This document shows positions 48,004 through 57,839 of a stretch of 64,000 bases of DNA, one piece after another. The DNA lies in contig NZ_CP050831.1 of NCBI RefSeq assembly GCF_012113595.1, positions 3,410,001 through 3,474,000 of the forward strand. Reading direction: 5' to 3'. A model generated the notes under the pieces. That model ran no database searches. It saw only the letters and a program-made list of their open reading frames with translations, and was not told the DNA's origin. Numbering within the stretch: the first letter of the stretch is position 1; each line of letters opens with the position of its first letter. The position numbers were made by a program, and so were the translations under genes. This stretch comes from Bacteroides faecium (lineage in GTDB: Bacteria; Bacteroidota; Bacteroidia; Bacteroidales; Bacteroidaceae).

Positions 48004-48047
48004 AGGATGTGTCTGGAGCGGCAAGCTTTCGGCACATTCTCATTTTT
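48004..48047 (+). terminator. Terminator of the metzincin gene
   Basis: AGGATGTGTC (48004-48013) pairs with GGCACATTCT (48031-48040), with two G-U pairs. CATTTTTTT follows. Confidence 0.65.
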
Positions 48048-48083
48048 TTAGATTAGAAAATAATGTATGGCAGAAGCTCGGAT

Positions 48084-48662
48084 TTATTCCAGTATCTGCA
48101 AATCCTGATACATAATCCGATAAGCCGCCGCTTTCTTATCCAATGCCAGCGGATATGCCCGTGAGGAAGAAGGCATACGGTATAACCTCATAGCCCGTCC
48201 TTCAAAAACGAACTCCGCGTAATCGCCTACTCTCGGCTCTTCCACGTCAAACTGCTGCCGGAGCGTATCCGTAGCTTTCTGTCCCGTGGTGACGATTGCC
48301 TTACATTCGGGAAGCTGACGAAGCAATGCTGCCACGTCAGTGGCTTCCACCACTTCCAGAAACTTGTCCGAAGCATTATCCTGCAATCTGCGAATAGAAG
48401 AAGCCGTATCGAACAGTGCAATCCCTTTTTCGTTCAAAAAGTCTATAATCCGTTCGCGAACGAACGCTTTTCGTGTCGAATTTAGAAAGTGCTCCTTATC
48501 ATTGAAGAATAAAACACCGAAAATCCGCCACATGTCATTGTTCAGGTTCGGGTAATAGAAGTCCATCGACCAGCGTTTCTTCTGTGGTGGAAAACTCCCC
48601 AGCATGAGTAGTTGTGCTTTCGCGGGGAGAAACGGTGCTAACGGATGTTTTTCGATTTCCAT
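48084..48662 (-). CDS. Uracil-DNA glycosylase superfamily protein
   Basis: A 192-residue protein with the UDG-superfamily opening LMLGSFPPQKKRWSMDFYYPN (residues about 19-39), a NNDMWRIFG segment and a second motif MPSSSRAY near residue 162. These flank the uracil pocket. It probably removes uracil or a mismatched base from DNA. A motif of this type is also found in proteins of unproven activity, so the exact substrate is open. A promoter box lies at 48687-48694. Confidence 0.75.
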   Translation of the reverse strand: MEIEKHPLAPFLPAKAQLLMLGSFPPQKKRWSMDFYYPNLNNDMWRIFGVLFFNDKEHFLNSTRKAFVRERIIDFLNEKGIALFDTASSIRRLQDNASDKFLEVVEATDVAALLRQLPECKAIVTTGQKATDTLRQQFDVEEPRVGDYAEFVFEGRAMRLYRMPSSSRAYPLALDKKAAAYRIMYQDLQILE

Positions 48663-48686
48663 TTTTATGCGTTATTTAATTTCTTG

Positions 48687-48694
48687 CAAAAATA
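48687..48694 (-). promoter_or_regulatory. -7 box for the glycosylase gene
   Basis: Minus strand TATTTTTG is an exact match. The predicted start near 48680 gives a leader of about 18 bases. Confidence 0.6.
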
Positions 48695-48755
48695 ATGATT
48701 CTATTTATTTCCCTCAAAATCAATGCGGAAAAATGCTAGATTTAAAATAATTAGT

Positions 48756-48763
48756 TATTTTTG
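48756..48763 (+). promoter_or_regulatory. -7 box directly before the SusC-type start
   Basis: TATTTTTG is an exact match. Transcription would begin near 48770, leaving almost no leader before the ATG at 48771. A nearly leaderless message, or a start further inside, follows from this. Confidence 0.5.
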
Positions 48764-48770
48764 CAGCATA

Positions 48771-51700
48771 ATGAATGCATGGTTTAACGTAATATCATTG
48801 AGAGTAAGAGTAGTTGTTAGTTGCTGTTTAATAAGCCTGTTCTTTTTCCTGAGTGAAAAATGTTATGCTTCAGAGCAACAAGTGTTAAAACAAACAGTAG
48901 AAACCCCTGCTGATAAAACGACAGTAAGGGGGCGTGTTGTCGATACCAAAGGTGAACCGCTTATCGGTGCAACTGTACGTGAGAAAGGCGGAGCCAACGG
49001 AACCGTGACCGATATTGACGGAAATTTCTTCTTGTCCGTGCCGGATAGCGCTGTTTTACAAATATCTTTTATTGGCTATGAGACAACCGAAGTCAAGGTG
49101 GCAGGCAGAACCATGCTCGAAATCTTCCTTCGGGAAAGCACCATCGAACTTGACCATGTTATTGTGACCGCCCTGGGGCTTGAAAAGGATGAGTCTACAC
49201 TGGCTTATTCCGCACAGAAAATAAAAGGAGAAGAACTCAGCCGCGTAAAAGAAATTAATATGATTACCGCCCTTGCCGGAAAAGCTGCCGGGGTGCAAGT
49301 CAATAAAAACTCATCCGGTATGGGTGGTTCTGCTAAGATCAGTCTTCGTGGTATCCGTTCGGCTTTCGGAGATAACCAACCACTGTATGTAATAGACGGA
49401 GTACCGATGTCCAATACTTCTTCGGAACAATCTTATTCAGCTATCGGCGGAACAGCTAATGCCGGAAACAGGGATGGGGGAGACGGTATCTCGAATCTGA
49501 ATCCGGAAGATGTGGAAAGTATCAGTATCCTGAAAGGCGCGCCAGCCGCTGCTCTCTACGGAAGCATGGCAGCCAACGGGGTGATTCTTATCACTACTAA
49601 AAAAGGAAATACTACCGGGCAAAGGAGCATCCATTTCTCCACGGGATTAACCTTTGATAAAGCGTTCAGCCTGCCTAAGATGCAGAACCGTTATGGGGTG
49701 AGCGACGTGACGGACAGTTGGGGCGAAAAGGCGAACCTGGAAAAGCATGATAACCTGAACGATTTCTTCCGTACGGGACTGACGTCCATCACTTCCGTAT
49801 CCGTCAGCTATGGAAATGAAAACCTGCAGACTTACTTCTCTTACGCCAATACGACCGGAAAGGGGATTATCGACAAGAATAAACTGAAGAAGCACAATAT
49901 CAATTTGCGGGAAACGGCTTCCATGTTCGACAAGCGCTTGAAACTGGACGGTAATATCAATGTGATGAAGCAGACGGTGGAGAATAAACCCGTCTCAGGC
50001 GGTTTTTATATGAACCCGCTGGTAGGGCTTTATCGTTTTCCCCGCGGCGAAAACTTGTCATCTTATAAGGATAACTTTGAAACCTATGACGCCGACCGGA
50101 AACTGGGGGTGCAAAACTGGCATACATTTACCGAAGACTTCGAACAGAACCCTTATTGGATTGTGAACCGCATACTGAGCAAGGAAACACGGACACGCGT
50201 CATCCTTGCACTCTCGGCCAGTTTCAAGGTGAATGACTGGCTGACGATTCAGGCTCGCGGCAATATGGACTACTGGAGCGACAAGCTACGCCAGAAATTC
50301 TATGCTTCCACCGCTCCCGCTTTATGTGGGGCGAACGGGCGATATCTTGAGATGGACTATCAGGAGACGCAAATGTATGGTGACGTCATGGCCATGTTCA
50401 AGAAAACCTGGGGCGACTTTACACTGGATGCGGCTATCGGTGGCAGTATAAACGACAGAATCACAAACTCTACCCGCTACGACTCGAAGAATGCATCTTT
50501 GAAGTTTGCCAATGTGTTTAATATCGCCAATATCGTAATGAACAGTTCCGCCAGTATCGACCAGAAAATAGATATGCACCGTCAGTTGCAATCGCTCTTT
50601 GGTACGGCGCAGATTGGCTATAAGGAGAAACTGTTCCTCGATTTGACGGCCCGTAATGACTGGGCATCCACTCTCTCGCATACGACGCATGAGAAATCCG
50701 GATTTGCTTATCCTTCCGTCGGTCTTTCCATGTTGCTTGACAAATGGGTGAAGATGCCCGAATGGATTTCTTTCGCGAAGCTGCGCGGTGCTTACAGTAA
50801 AGTAGGCAACGATATTCCGATACATATCACCAATCCCTCTTCGCACGTCAATGCCGGTGGAGAGATACAGGCGAATGATGCCGCTCCTTTTAGGGAAATG
50901 GAACCGGAAATGACGCATGCCATAGAATTCGGAACGGAATGGAGATTCTTTCAGCACCGCTTGGGAGTTAACCTGACTTATTATCGCACCAATACCTATA
51001 ACCAGTTCTTCAAACTCCCTGCACTGGCGGGAGACGTGTACGCGTACCGGTATGTGAATGCCGGAAATATCCAGAACCGGGGATGGGAAGTGACACTGAA
51101 CGCGACTCCGGTATTGAACTCTGACTTTAGTTGGAAAACTTCTCTGAACTTCTCTTCCAACAAGAATAAGATTGTGAAATTGCATGATGACTTGCAGGAG
51201 ATGATGTATGGACCTACCAGTTTTTCTTCCAGCTATGCGATGAAACTTATTAAAGGCGGTTCTATCGGCGATATTTACGGAAAGGCTTTTGTACGTGACG
51301 GCCAGGGAAATATTGTCTACGAAACAGAAGGCGACAATAAAGGACTTCCGTCAGTGGAAGGAGACGGCAATACGATAAAAGTGGGAAATGCGAACCCTGT
51401 CTTTATGATGGGCTGGAACCATACATTCACTTACAAGGGGTTCAGCCTTTACTTTCTGCTCGACTGGCGTTATGGCGGCGAAGTACTCTCGCAGACACAG
51501 GCGGAAATGGACCTTTACGGAGTCTCGGAAGTAACGGCCGATGCGCGGGATAGGGGATATGTCATGCTTGAGGGGCGGAAGATAGACGACGTAAAGGGAT
51601 TCTATAAGATGACGGGCGGACGCGCCGGAGTGACGGAATACTATATGTACGACGCCACCAACCTGCGGTTGCGTGAAGTGTCATTGAGCTACAATCTCCC

Positions 51701-51899
51701 TAAGCAATGGATGCAGAAGACAAAAGTCCTGAAAGACGTACAGCTTTCGTTTGTAGCCCGCAATCTTTGTTTCTTGTATAAGAAAGCTCCTTTTGACCCG
51801 GATTTAGTGCTTTCTACGGGGAATGACAATCAAGGTATCGAAGTATTCGGAATGCCCACTACCCGGAGTTTGGGCTTCTCGGTGAAATGTGAATTTTAA
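48771..51899 (+). CDS. SusC/RagA-family TonB-linked outer-membrane transporter
   Basis: With the ATG at 48771 the protein has 1042 residues. The frame opens at 48723, but that start lies before the -7 box. It has a signal sequence (VVVSCCLISLFFFLSEKCYAS), a carboxypeptidase-regulatory-like domain (TTVRGRVVDTKGEPLIGATV), a TonB-box-like stretch (LDHVIVTALG), a plug (KISLRGIRS, QPLYVIDGVPM) and a 22-strand barrel ending VKCEF. It imports large nutrients with the SusD protein 15 bp downstream. No glycan enzymes are nearby. The following Tsx-like protein and NCS2 permease make a nucleoside or nucleobase-type ligand possible. Confidence 0.9.
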   Translation: MNAWFNVISLRVRVVVSCCLISLFFFLSEKCYASEQQVLKQTVETPADKTTVRGRVVDTKGEPLIGATVREKGGANGTVTDIDGNFFLSVPDSAVLQISFIGYETTEVKVAGRTMLEIFLRESTIELDHVIVTALGLEKDESTLAYSAQKIKGEELSRVKEINMITALAGKAAGVQVNKNSSGMGGSAKISLRGIRSAFGDNQPLYVIDGVPMSNTSSEQSYSAIGGTANAGNRDGGDGISNLNPEDVESISILKGAPAAALYGSMAANGVILITTKKGNTTGQRSIHFSTGLTFDKAFSLPKMQNRYGVSDVTDSWGEKANLEKHDNLNDFFRTGLTSITSVSVSYGNENLQTYFSYANTTGKGIIDKNKLKKHNINLRETASMFDKRLKLDGNINVMKQTVENKPVSGGFYMNPLVGLYRFPRGENLSSYKDNFETYDADRKLGVQNWHTFTEDFEQNPYWIVNRILSKETRTRVILALSASFKVNDWLTIQARGNMDYWSDKLRQKFYASTAPALCGANGRYLEMDYQETQMYGDVMAMFKKTWGDFTLDAAIGGSINDRITNSTRYDSKNASLKFANVFNIANIVMNSSASIDQKIDMHRQLQSLFGTAQIGYKEKLFLDLTARNDWASTLSHTTHEKSGFAYPSVGLSMLLDKWVKMPEWISFAKLRGAYSKVGNDIPIHITNPSSHVNAGGEIQANDAAPFREMEPEMTHAIEFGTEWRFFQHRLGVNLTYYRTNTYNQFFKLPALAGDVYAYRYVNAGNIQNRGWEVTLNATPVLNSDFSWKTSLNFSSNKNKIVKLHDDLQEMMYGPTSFSSSYAMKLIKGGSIGDIYGKAFVRDGQGNIVYETEGDNKGLPSVEGDGNTIKVGNANPVFMMGWNHTFTYKGFSLYFLLDWRYGGEVLSQTQAEMDLYGVSEVTADARDRGYVMLEGRKIDDVKGFYKMTGGRAGVTEYYMYDATNLRLREVSLSYNLPKQWMQKTKVLKDVQLSFVARNLCFLYKKAPFDPDLVLSTGNDNQGIEVFGMPTTRSLGFSVKCEF

Positions 51900-51914
51900 A
51901 AGTAGGAAAGAGGA

Positions 51915-53510
51915 ATGAAGAAGAAATATATACATCTATACCTGACAGGCTTATTGCTGCTTTCCGTTGCATGTACCGGAAACTTCCGTGACTATAATAC
52001 CGATTTGTCCGGCATTACGGATGATGACCTGATTATTGATGACAACGGTTACGGAATCCGCCTGGGAATTATCCAGCAGGGTCTTTATTTTAACTACGAT
52101 TATGGGAAAGGCAAGAACTGGCCTTTCCAGTTGACGCAGAACCTGAATGCGGATATGTTCAGCGGATATATGCATGACGCCAAGCCGTTGCTCGGCGGTT
52201 CGCACAACTCCGACTATAATATGCAGGACGGCTGGAACAGTGCGATGTGGACACATATGTATTCGTATGTTTTTCCACAAATATACCAGTCGGAGAATGC
52301 CACACGAAACACTCAACCTGCCTTGTTCGGCGTTACGAAAATACTAAAGGTGGAAGCAATGCATCGGGTGACGGATTATTACGGTCCTATCATCTACAAG
52401 AATTTTGCGAACGCGGCAAACCATTACCGCCCCGACACCCAGAAAGATGTTTATTATGAATTCTTCAATGAACTCGACTCGGCTGTTGTTGCCCTTGGCG
52501 GCTACATAGAAGAAAAGCCGGATGCCAATGAATTTGCCCGTTTCGATATCCTGTTGGACGGCAACTATTCTTCCTGGATGAAATTTGCCAATTCCCTGCG
52601 TCTGCGTCTTGCCATGCGTCTTGCATCTGTTGCTCCTGATAAGGCGCGGGCTGAGGTAGAAAAAATAAAGAAAAACGGTTACGGTGTTCTTGAGACGGTT
52701 ACGGAGAATGTGGCGGTTTCTACCCAATCGGGATATACCAACCCATTGGGTGAACTCAATCTTGTATGGAATGAAACCTATATGAGTGCCCCGATGGAGT
52801 CTATTCTGACGGGCTACGATGACCCTCGTGTGGAAGCCTACTTCAAATCTTGTACGGACGTTAAATTTAAAAATGAATATCGTGGAATCCGTCAGGGAAC
52901 CTGCTTTGCCCACAACCATTATGCCGGACTGTCGAAACTCTCTGTCACCCAATCTACCGATGCCCCTCTGATGACCGCATCGGAAATTTGGTTCCTGCGT
53001 GCCGAAGCCGCTTTGCGTGGATGGACGGACGAAGATGAAGAGACTTGCTATCGGAACGGAGTGATGACCTCTTTCCGGCAGTGGGGAGTCGATGGTGTAG
53101 AAAAGTATCTGCAAAGTGAGTTGACTGCCACTGACTTTATAGACACCTACGACGAAGAAAACAACATCGAAGCCCGCTGTAAAGTCTCACCCAAATGGAA
53201 TCAGCAGGACGATAAAGAAACGAAACTCGAAAAGATAATCACTCAAAAATGGATTGCCATGTTTCCCGAAGGCTGTGAAGCCTGGGCTGAACAAAGGCGG
53301 ACGGGTTATCCCCGCCTGTTTCCCGTGCGCTTCAATCACAGCAAAAACGGATGCATAGATACGGAAATCATGGTACGTCGTCTCAACTTCCCCGGTACTC
53401 TGCAAACGGAAGACCCGGAGCAATATCTTGCTCTCGTCGAAGCTCTGAACGGAGAAGACCATGGCGGCACACGTCTTTGGTGGGATACAGGAAATAATAA
53501 CCTGGAATAA
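51915..53510 (+). CDS. SusD/RagB-family surface lipoprotein
   Basis: A 531-residue lipoprotein (lipobox SVAC). The helical core and the terminal part (IWFLRAEAALRGW, then EKIITQKWIAMFPEGCEAW) are the SusD signature. It acts as a lid over the SusC barrel and binds ligand. It lies 15 bp after the SusC gene, as usual for the pair. Confidence 0.9.
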   Translation: MKKKYIHLYLTGLLLLSVACTGNFRDYNTDLSGITDDDLIIDDNGYGIRLGIIQQGLYFNYDYGKGKNWPFQLTQNLNADMFSGYMHDAKPLLGGSHNSDYNMQDGWNSAMWTHMYSYVFPQIYQSENATRNTQPALFGVTKILKVEAMHRVTDYYGPIIYKNFANAANHYRPDTQKDVYYEFFNELDSAVVALGGYIEEKPDANEFARFDILLDGNYSSWMKFANSLRLRLAMRLASVAPDKARAEVEKIKKNGYGVLETVTENVAVSTQSGYTNPLGELNLVWNETYMSAPMESILTGYDDPRVEAYFKSCTDVKFKNEYRGIRQGTCFAHNHYAGLSKLSVTQSTDAPLMTASEIWFLRAEAALRGWTDEDEETCYRNGVMTSFRQWGVDGVEKYLQSELTATDFIDTYDEENNIEARCKVSPKWNQQDDKETKLEKIITQKWIAMFPEGCEAWAEQRRTGYPRLFPVRFNHSKNGCIDTEIMVRRLNFPGTLQTEDPEQYLALVEALNGEDHGGTRLWWDTGNNNLE

Positions 53511-53551
53511 AAAATCTATGGAAGTAATGTGTGTATATGTCTAGGTTTAAC

Positions 53552-53559
53552 TAATTTTG
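53552..53559 (+). promoter_or_regulatory. -7 box for the Tsx-like gene
   Basis: TAATTTTG is an exact match. The predicted start is about 53566, 19 bases before the ATG at 53585, so this gene and the permease can be expressed apart from SusC/SusD. Confidence 0.6.
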
Positions 53560-53584
53560 CACCTTCATTTAAACACATTTATTC

Positions 53585-54292
53585 ATGAAACAGATTATTT
53601 CTGCTTTTTTCCTTTGTATGCTGCTTTCTGCTGTACCGGAATTGCGGGCGCAAAACATCCAGTTACATTACGATTTCGGACGTTCCCTGTACGATAAAGA
53701 CCTGAAAGACCGTCCCTTACTGACCTCTACCGTAGAGAAATTCCATCCCGACACTTTTGGAAGTACCTATTTCTTCGTCGATATGGACTATACTTCCAAC
53801 GGAGTAGCTTCCGCTTATTGGGAAATAGCCCGTGAATTGAAATTTTGGAAAGGTCCTTTCTCCGCCCATCTTGAATATAACGGTGGCCTGGCCAAAGAAT
53901 TTTCCTACAACAACGCCTACCTGGCCGGAGCTACCTACACCTTCAACAACACTTCTTTCACCAAAGGCTTCAGCCTGACCGCCATGTACAAGTACATCCA
54001 AAAACATAAATCGCCCAACAACTTCCAGTTGACAGGCACCTGGTACATACACTTCTGTAACAACCTATTGACATTCTCCGGCTTTGCCGACTGGTGGCGC
54101 GAAGAAACCGCCTATGGAAAAACAATCTTCCTCACCGAACCGCAGTTTTGGGTAAACCTGAACCGTATCAAGGGGGTAAATAAAAACTTCAACCTCAGCG
54201 TAGGCTCTGAATTAGAACTAAGTAATAACTTCGGTAATCGTGACGGCTTCTACGCAATCCCGACACTGGCTCTGAAATGGACATTGAATTAA
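53585..54292 (+). CDS. Tsx-like outer-membrane protein (DUF5020 type)
   Basis: A 235-residue protein with a signal peptide (ending LRAQ) and a barrel of alternating strands, HLEYNGGLAKEFSYNNAYLAGATYTF and similar. The end is PTLALKWTLN. The pattern is that of DUF5020 proteins, related to the nucleoside channel Tsx. It is followed 23 bp later by a nucleobase permease, so it probably admits nucleosides or nucleobases across the outer membrane. Confidence 0.75.
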   Translation: MKQIISAFFLCMLLSAVPELRAQNIQLHYDFGRSLYDKDLKDRPLLTSTVEKFHPDTFGSTYFFVDMDYTSNGVASAYWEIARELKFWKGPFSAHLEYNGGLAKEFSYNNAYLAGATYTFNNTSFTKGFSLTAMYKYIQKHKSPNNFQLTGTWYIHFCNNLLTFSGFADWWREETAYGKTIFLTEPQFWVNLNRIKGVNKNFNLSVGSELELSNNFGNRDGFYAIPTLALKWTLN

Positions 54293-54315
54293 TTTACTGA
54301 ATACTGCATAATTGG

Positions 54316-55638
54316 ATGAAAACTGATTTAATCTACGGTGTAGAAGACCGTCCCCCTTTTAAAGATGCCTTGTTTGCAGCCTTGCAGCATCTGTTGGCTA
54401 TTTTCGTAGCAATTATTACCCCACCGCTTATCATCGCGAGTGCCTTGAAACTGGACGTGGAAAAAACGAGCTTCCTGGTTTCCATGTCCCTTTTTGCTTC
54501 AGGAGTATCCACCTTCATCCAATGCCGTCGCATTGGTTCGATAGGAGCGGGACTGCTCTGTATCCAGGGAACCAGCTTCTCCTTTATCGGCCCTATCATC
54601 GCGACCGGATTGGTCGGCGGTTTGCCGTTGATATTTGGTTGCTGTATGGCTGCTGCTCCGATTGAAATGATTGTCAGCCGCACATTCAAATACCTGCGTA
54701 ATATCATTACTCCGCTAGTATCCGGCATCGTCGTCCTGCTCATCGGATTAAGCTTGATAAAAGTCGGCATCGTCTCTTGTGGCGGCGGATATTCTGCCAT
54801 GGATAACGGCACGTTCGCCACTTGGGAAAATCTTTCTATCGCGGCGTTGGTATTATTAAGTGTATTGTTTTTCAATCGTTGCCGGAACAAATACCTGCGT
54901 ATGAGTTCTATTGTACTTGGGCTTTGTCTGGGATATGGATTAGCTTTCGCCTTGGGAAAAGTGGATATGAGTGCATTGAATATTGAAATGCTGATGAGCT
55001 TCAACATCCCGCAACCCTTCAAATACGGCATTGCTTTCAATGTCTCTTCCTTCATAGCTATCGGTCTGGTCTACCTGATAACAGCCATTGAAGCCACCGG
55101 AGACGTGACCGCCAACTCCATGATTTCCGGTCTTCCGATAGAAGGCGATGCCTATCTGAAACGAGTTTCCGGCGGAGTAATGGCAGACGGATTCAACTCT
55201 TTCCTGGCCGGAGTGTTCAACTCCTTCCCGAACTCCATCTTTGCCCAAAACAACGGTATTATCCAACTCACCGGAGTAGCCAGCCGCTACGTCGGTTACT
55301 ACATCGCCGCCATGTTGATACTTTTAGGATTATTCCCCATCGTAGGAGCCGTATTCTCTCTGATGCCCGACCCCGTATTGGGTGGCGCCACCCTGTTAAT
55401 GTTCGGTACGGTAGCCGCCGCAGGTATCCGCATCATCTCCTCGCAGGAAATCGGTCGTAAGGAAACCTTGGTATTAGCAGTCAGTCTCTCTTTAGGCTTG
55501 GGTGTAGAATTAATGCCGGACGTATTACAACAAGCCCCCGAAGCGATTCGAAGCATATTCTCTTCGGGAATCACCACCGGCGGGCTAACTGCAATTATAG
55601 CAAATATAGTAATACGTGTAAAAGAAGAAAAAGATTAG
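54316..55638 (+). CDS. NCS2-family nucleobase (uracil/xanthine) permease
   Basis: A 440-residue integral membrane protein with about 14 hydrophobic segments. Family marks are PPLIIASALKL near the start, IQGTSFSFIGP, the SFIAIGLVYLITAIEATGD region with its conserved Glu, and FNSFPNSIFAQNNGIIQLTGVASR. It brings nucleobases in with a cation. The purine-like branch is more likely than uracil from the SFPNSxFxQNNG motif, but the substrate is not certain. The stop overlaps that of the convergent gene at 55635. Confidence 0.85.
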   Translation: MKTDLIYGVEDRPPFKDALFAALQHLLAIFVAIITPPLIIASALKLDVEKTSFLVSMSLFASGVSTFIQCRRIGSIGAGLLCIQGTSFSFIGPIIATGLVGGLPLIFGCCMAAAPIEMIVSRTFKYLRNIITPLVSGIVVLLIGLSLIKVGIVSCGGGYSAMDNGTFATWENLSIAALVLLSVLFFNRCRNKYLRMSSIVLGLCLGYGLAFALGKVDMSALNIEMLMSFNIPQPFKYGIAFNVSSFIAIGLVYLITAIEATGDVTANSMISGLPIEGDAYLKRVSGGVMADGFNSFLAGVFNSFPNSIFAQNNGIIQLTGVASRYVGYYIAAMLILLGLFPIVGAVFSLMPDPVLGGATLLMFGTVAAAGIRIISSQEIGRKETLVLAVSLSLGLGVELMPDVLQQAPEAIRSIFSSGITTGGLTAIIANIVIRVKEEKD

Positions 55639-57776
55639 TCCTCAAGACTTAAATTACTCATTTTATCAGTGATGTGGAAGGGGAAATCAGGATACTCGTA
55701 AAGACTGAAACGAGGTTCGGTTTCCCCTTTCGTATAGCTCCATATGGAAGCATAATCTTCCGGGTCTTCCCCCATTCGTGCCAACTGGCGCAGATAAGCC
55801 GCCAACGACTTATTCTCCACAATATAAATCTGTCCCATCCGGTCGATAATCGGACTATGATGACGAGTACCGTCATGCTCAAAACGCAGAATACGCTTTC
55901 CCTCTTCCGTCAGCCCTATCAGTTGAAAAGTCATGCTCTTACCGATAGCCGGCAGATTCAATACGCTACGGTCCGTAGCCAGGAAAGGTAAATGATGCTT
56001 TCTCATAAAGCGTCTCAACTGCTTGGCGACATCTTCTTTGGTTTCTTCTTCCGTTCCCACTTTCGTCTCCAAAATCCGATACAACTCTTCCGCCTGCTCC
56101 GGAGTCATCCGTCCATATATCTTTTCTTCCTGCTGCTCCTGCATCGAACGGCTGTTCGGCGCAAATACCGCATAATTCTCATTGAATCCTTTCACGGAAA
56201 AAGTATAATAACACATCACTCCTAAAGAATTGAGCACCTGCCGAAGCCGTGTGGTATGTCCGCGTCGCGAAGCCGCCACCGTATATACTAACTGATTCGT
56301 GATAATCCATCCCGCAGAAAGAATCTTTCGAATCGCCTCTTTAGCTTCCGGCGTCACCTCTAGCGGCGTCTGAAAATGCGTCTGAATAATAAACTGCTTC
56401 ACCCCTACAGCCGAAGCCTTTTCCTTAAACTCCCGCAAAAGTTCCACCAGCCCGTCATTGATACGCATCGGCAAATAAGCCAACAACCGCGACCCTAACC
56501 GTACGCGTTGCAACTCCGCATATTTCTCACCTTCCGGCCGTTCAAGATTCGCTTTCTGCTTCCGCGCCGCCATCCGATACACCGCATCCAAAATATTTTG
56601 AAGCGTCTTATTCTGACTCATCAACGCATCTCCACCGGTAATAAGAATATCCCGCAACTGCGTATCCTCTTCAAAATACGTCATCAACCGCCGCAACTTA
56701 CGATCCCAAGATTCCTTCGGCCGTAAAGACTCAAACTCAAAATTCAACCGTTCACTTTGAAAATCATACATCCGCTGGCAAGAAGCACAAAGTCCGCCAC
56801 AAGCTCTTCCCATCGTATCGGGAATAAGAATAGCCACTTCGGGATACCGCCGGTGAATATTATGCCCGTCCGGCAATAACCATCCCGCCGCATTCGGCTT
56901 CCCGGACTCTACAATATCTTCCTTCTCCCACGCATGAATATTCCCATACGTCTCCACCAATCGCGGCGAATAAAGAATATAACTCCGGATTGCATCGTCA
57001 TTATACCCATATCCCGTCACATTCAGCAGCGACAAATAATAAGGAGTCGCAAAAAACGGCATCCCCTTCTTCCGCGCCTTATAAAGTAAATACATAGTCT
57101 CCGACGAAAGCGAATTCCCCAGGAAGCGGTTCAACTCCCCCGGACTTTTCACCGCCATCGACAAGTGAAAACGGAAATCATTCCACCACTCACTCACCAA
57201 CCGATATTTCTCCTCATAACTCATCCCCTCTTCAAAATGAAAGCGTACCGAAGGCTTCGACTTCCTGTTCTCAATCTTCTGAATCAGCAAATGCAGCATC
57301 CGTTCCTTATTCTCGTCCCGAATCTCCCGCACCTCTTCATCCAAGCCCGTTTCCCACCGGTCATTCCGGTTTTTCATACGCTGAACCGACGGCAAAGGAA
57401 CTACATTCCCCTTCAACCGCCCGAACATCTGAAAAATCTCAATAAACAAATCCGTCGGCATCTCCATATTCTCCAACGTCTCCGTCAGAAACTCATAAAG
57501 CAACCGAATAGTCCGTACCGGCATATCCTGTCCCGTAGACAGTTCATGCACATCCAGCCCGTCATACTGGAGTAAGAGTCGAATTTGCTCCCTAGCCTCT
57601 TCCGCAGTCTCATTCCCCATGTCACAAGTATCCAAAAATCCCAGCAATCCAGCCTTAAAGTCCTCAACAGTAGTACTTCTTTCAGCTATCTCCACCAGTT
57701 CCGGCATCTCCTGACCATAGATTTGTTTCAACTGTGAAAAAGTAAGCGTAAGCATTTTCTTTTGTTTCATAAGCAA
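55635..57776 (-). CDS. Lysine 2,3-aminomutase-like radical SAM protein (KamA family)
   Basis: A 713-residue protein, much longer than bacterial KamA (about 420-470). The radical SAM cluster motif is CGGLCASC (Cys at about 326, 330 and 333), the spaced CxxxCxxC of this family, with ITGGDALM following. The first about 250 residues are a helical extension, and about 100 residues are added after the core. The family moves amino groups with S-adenosylmethionine and pyridoxal phosphate; whether this long form does so is not known. Starts at 57776 or 57770 are both possible. Confidence 0.75.
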   Translation of the reverse strand: MLMKQKKMLTLTFSQLKQIYGQEMPELVEIAERSTTVEDFKAGLLGFLDTCDMGNETAEEAREQIRLLLQYDGLDVHELSTGQDMPVRTIRLLYEFLTETLENMEMPTDLFIEIFQMFGRLKGNVVPLPSVQRMKNRNDRWETGLDEEVREIRDENKERMLHLLIQKIENRKSKPSVRFHFEEGMSYEEKYRLVSEWWNDFRFHLSMAVKSPGELNRFLGNSLSSETMYLLYKARKKGMPFFATPYYLSLLNVTGYGYNDDAIRSYILYSPRLVETYGNIHAWEKEDIVESGKPNAAGWLLPDGHNIHRRYPEVAILIPDTMGRACGGLCASCQRMYDFQSERLNFEFESLRPKESWDRKLRRLMTYFEEDTQLRDILITGGDALMSQNKTLQNILDAVYRMAARKQKANLERPEGEKYAELQRVRLGSRLLAYLPMRINDGLVELLREFKEKASAVGVKQFIIQTHFQTPLEVTPEAKEAIRKILSAGWIITNQLVYTVAASRRGHTTRLRQVLNSLGVMCYYTFSVKGFNENYAVFAPNSRSMQEQQEEKIYGRMTPEQAEELYRILETKVGTEEETKEDVAKQLRRFMRKHHLPFLATDRSVLNLPAIGKSMTFQLIGLTEEGKRILRFEHDGTRHHSPIIDRMGQIYIVENKSLAAYLRQLARMGEDPEDYASIWSYTKGETEPRFSLYEYPDFPFHITDKMSNLSLED

Positions 57777-57839
57777 TCCATTTCTTTTTTATTCTTGTTG
57801 TTTTTATTAATAAGTATAAGTCTAAAACATGAGCAGCCC

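Noticed and set aside
48663..48770. Purine riboswitch upstream of the SusC gene
   Set aside because: I looked for one because a nucleobase permease follows, but there is too little leader and no three-stem pattern.
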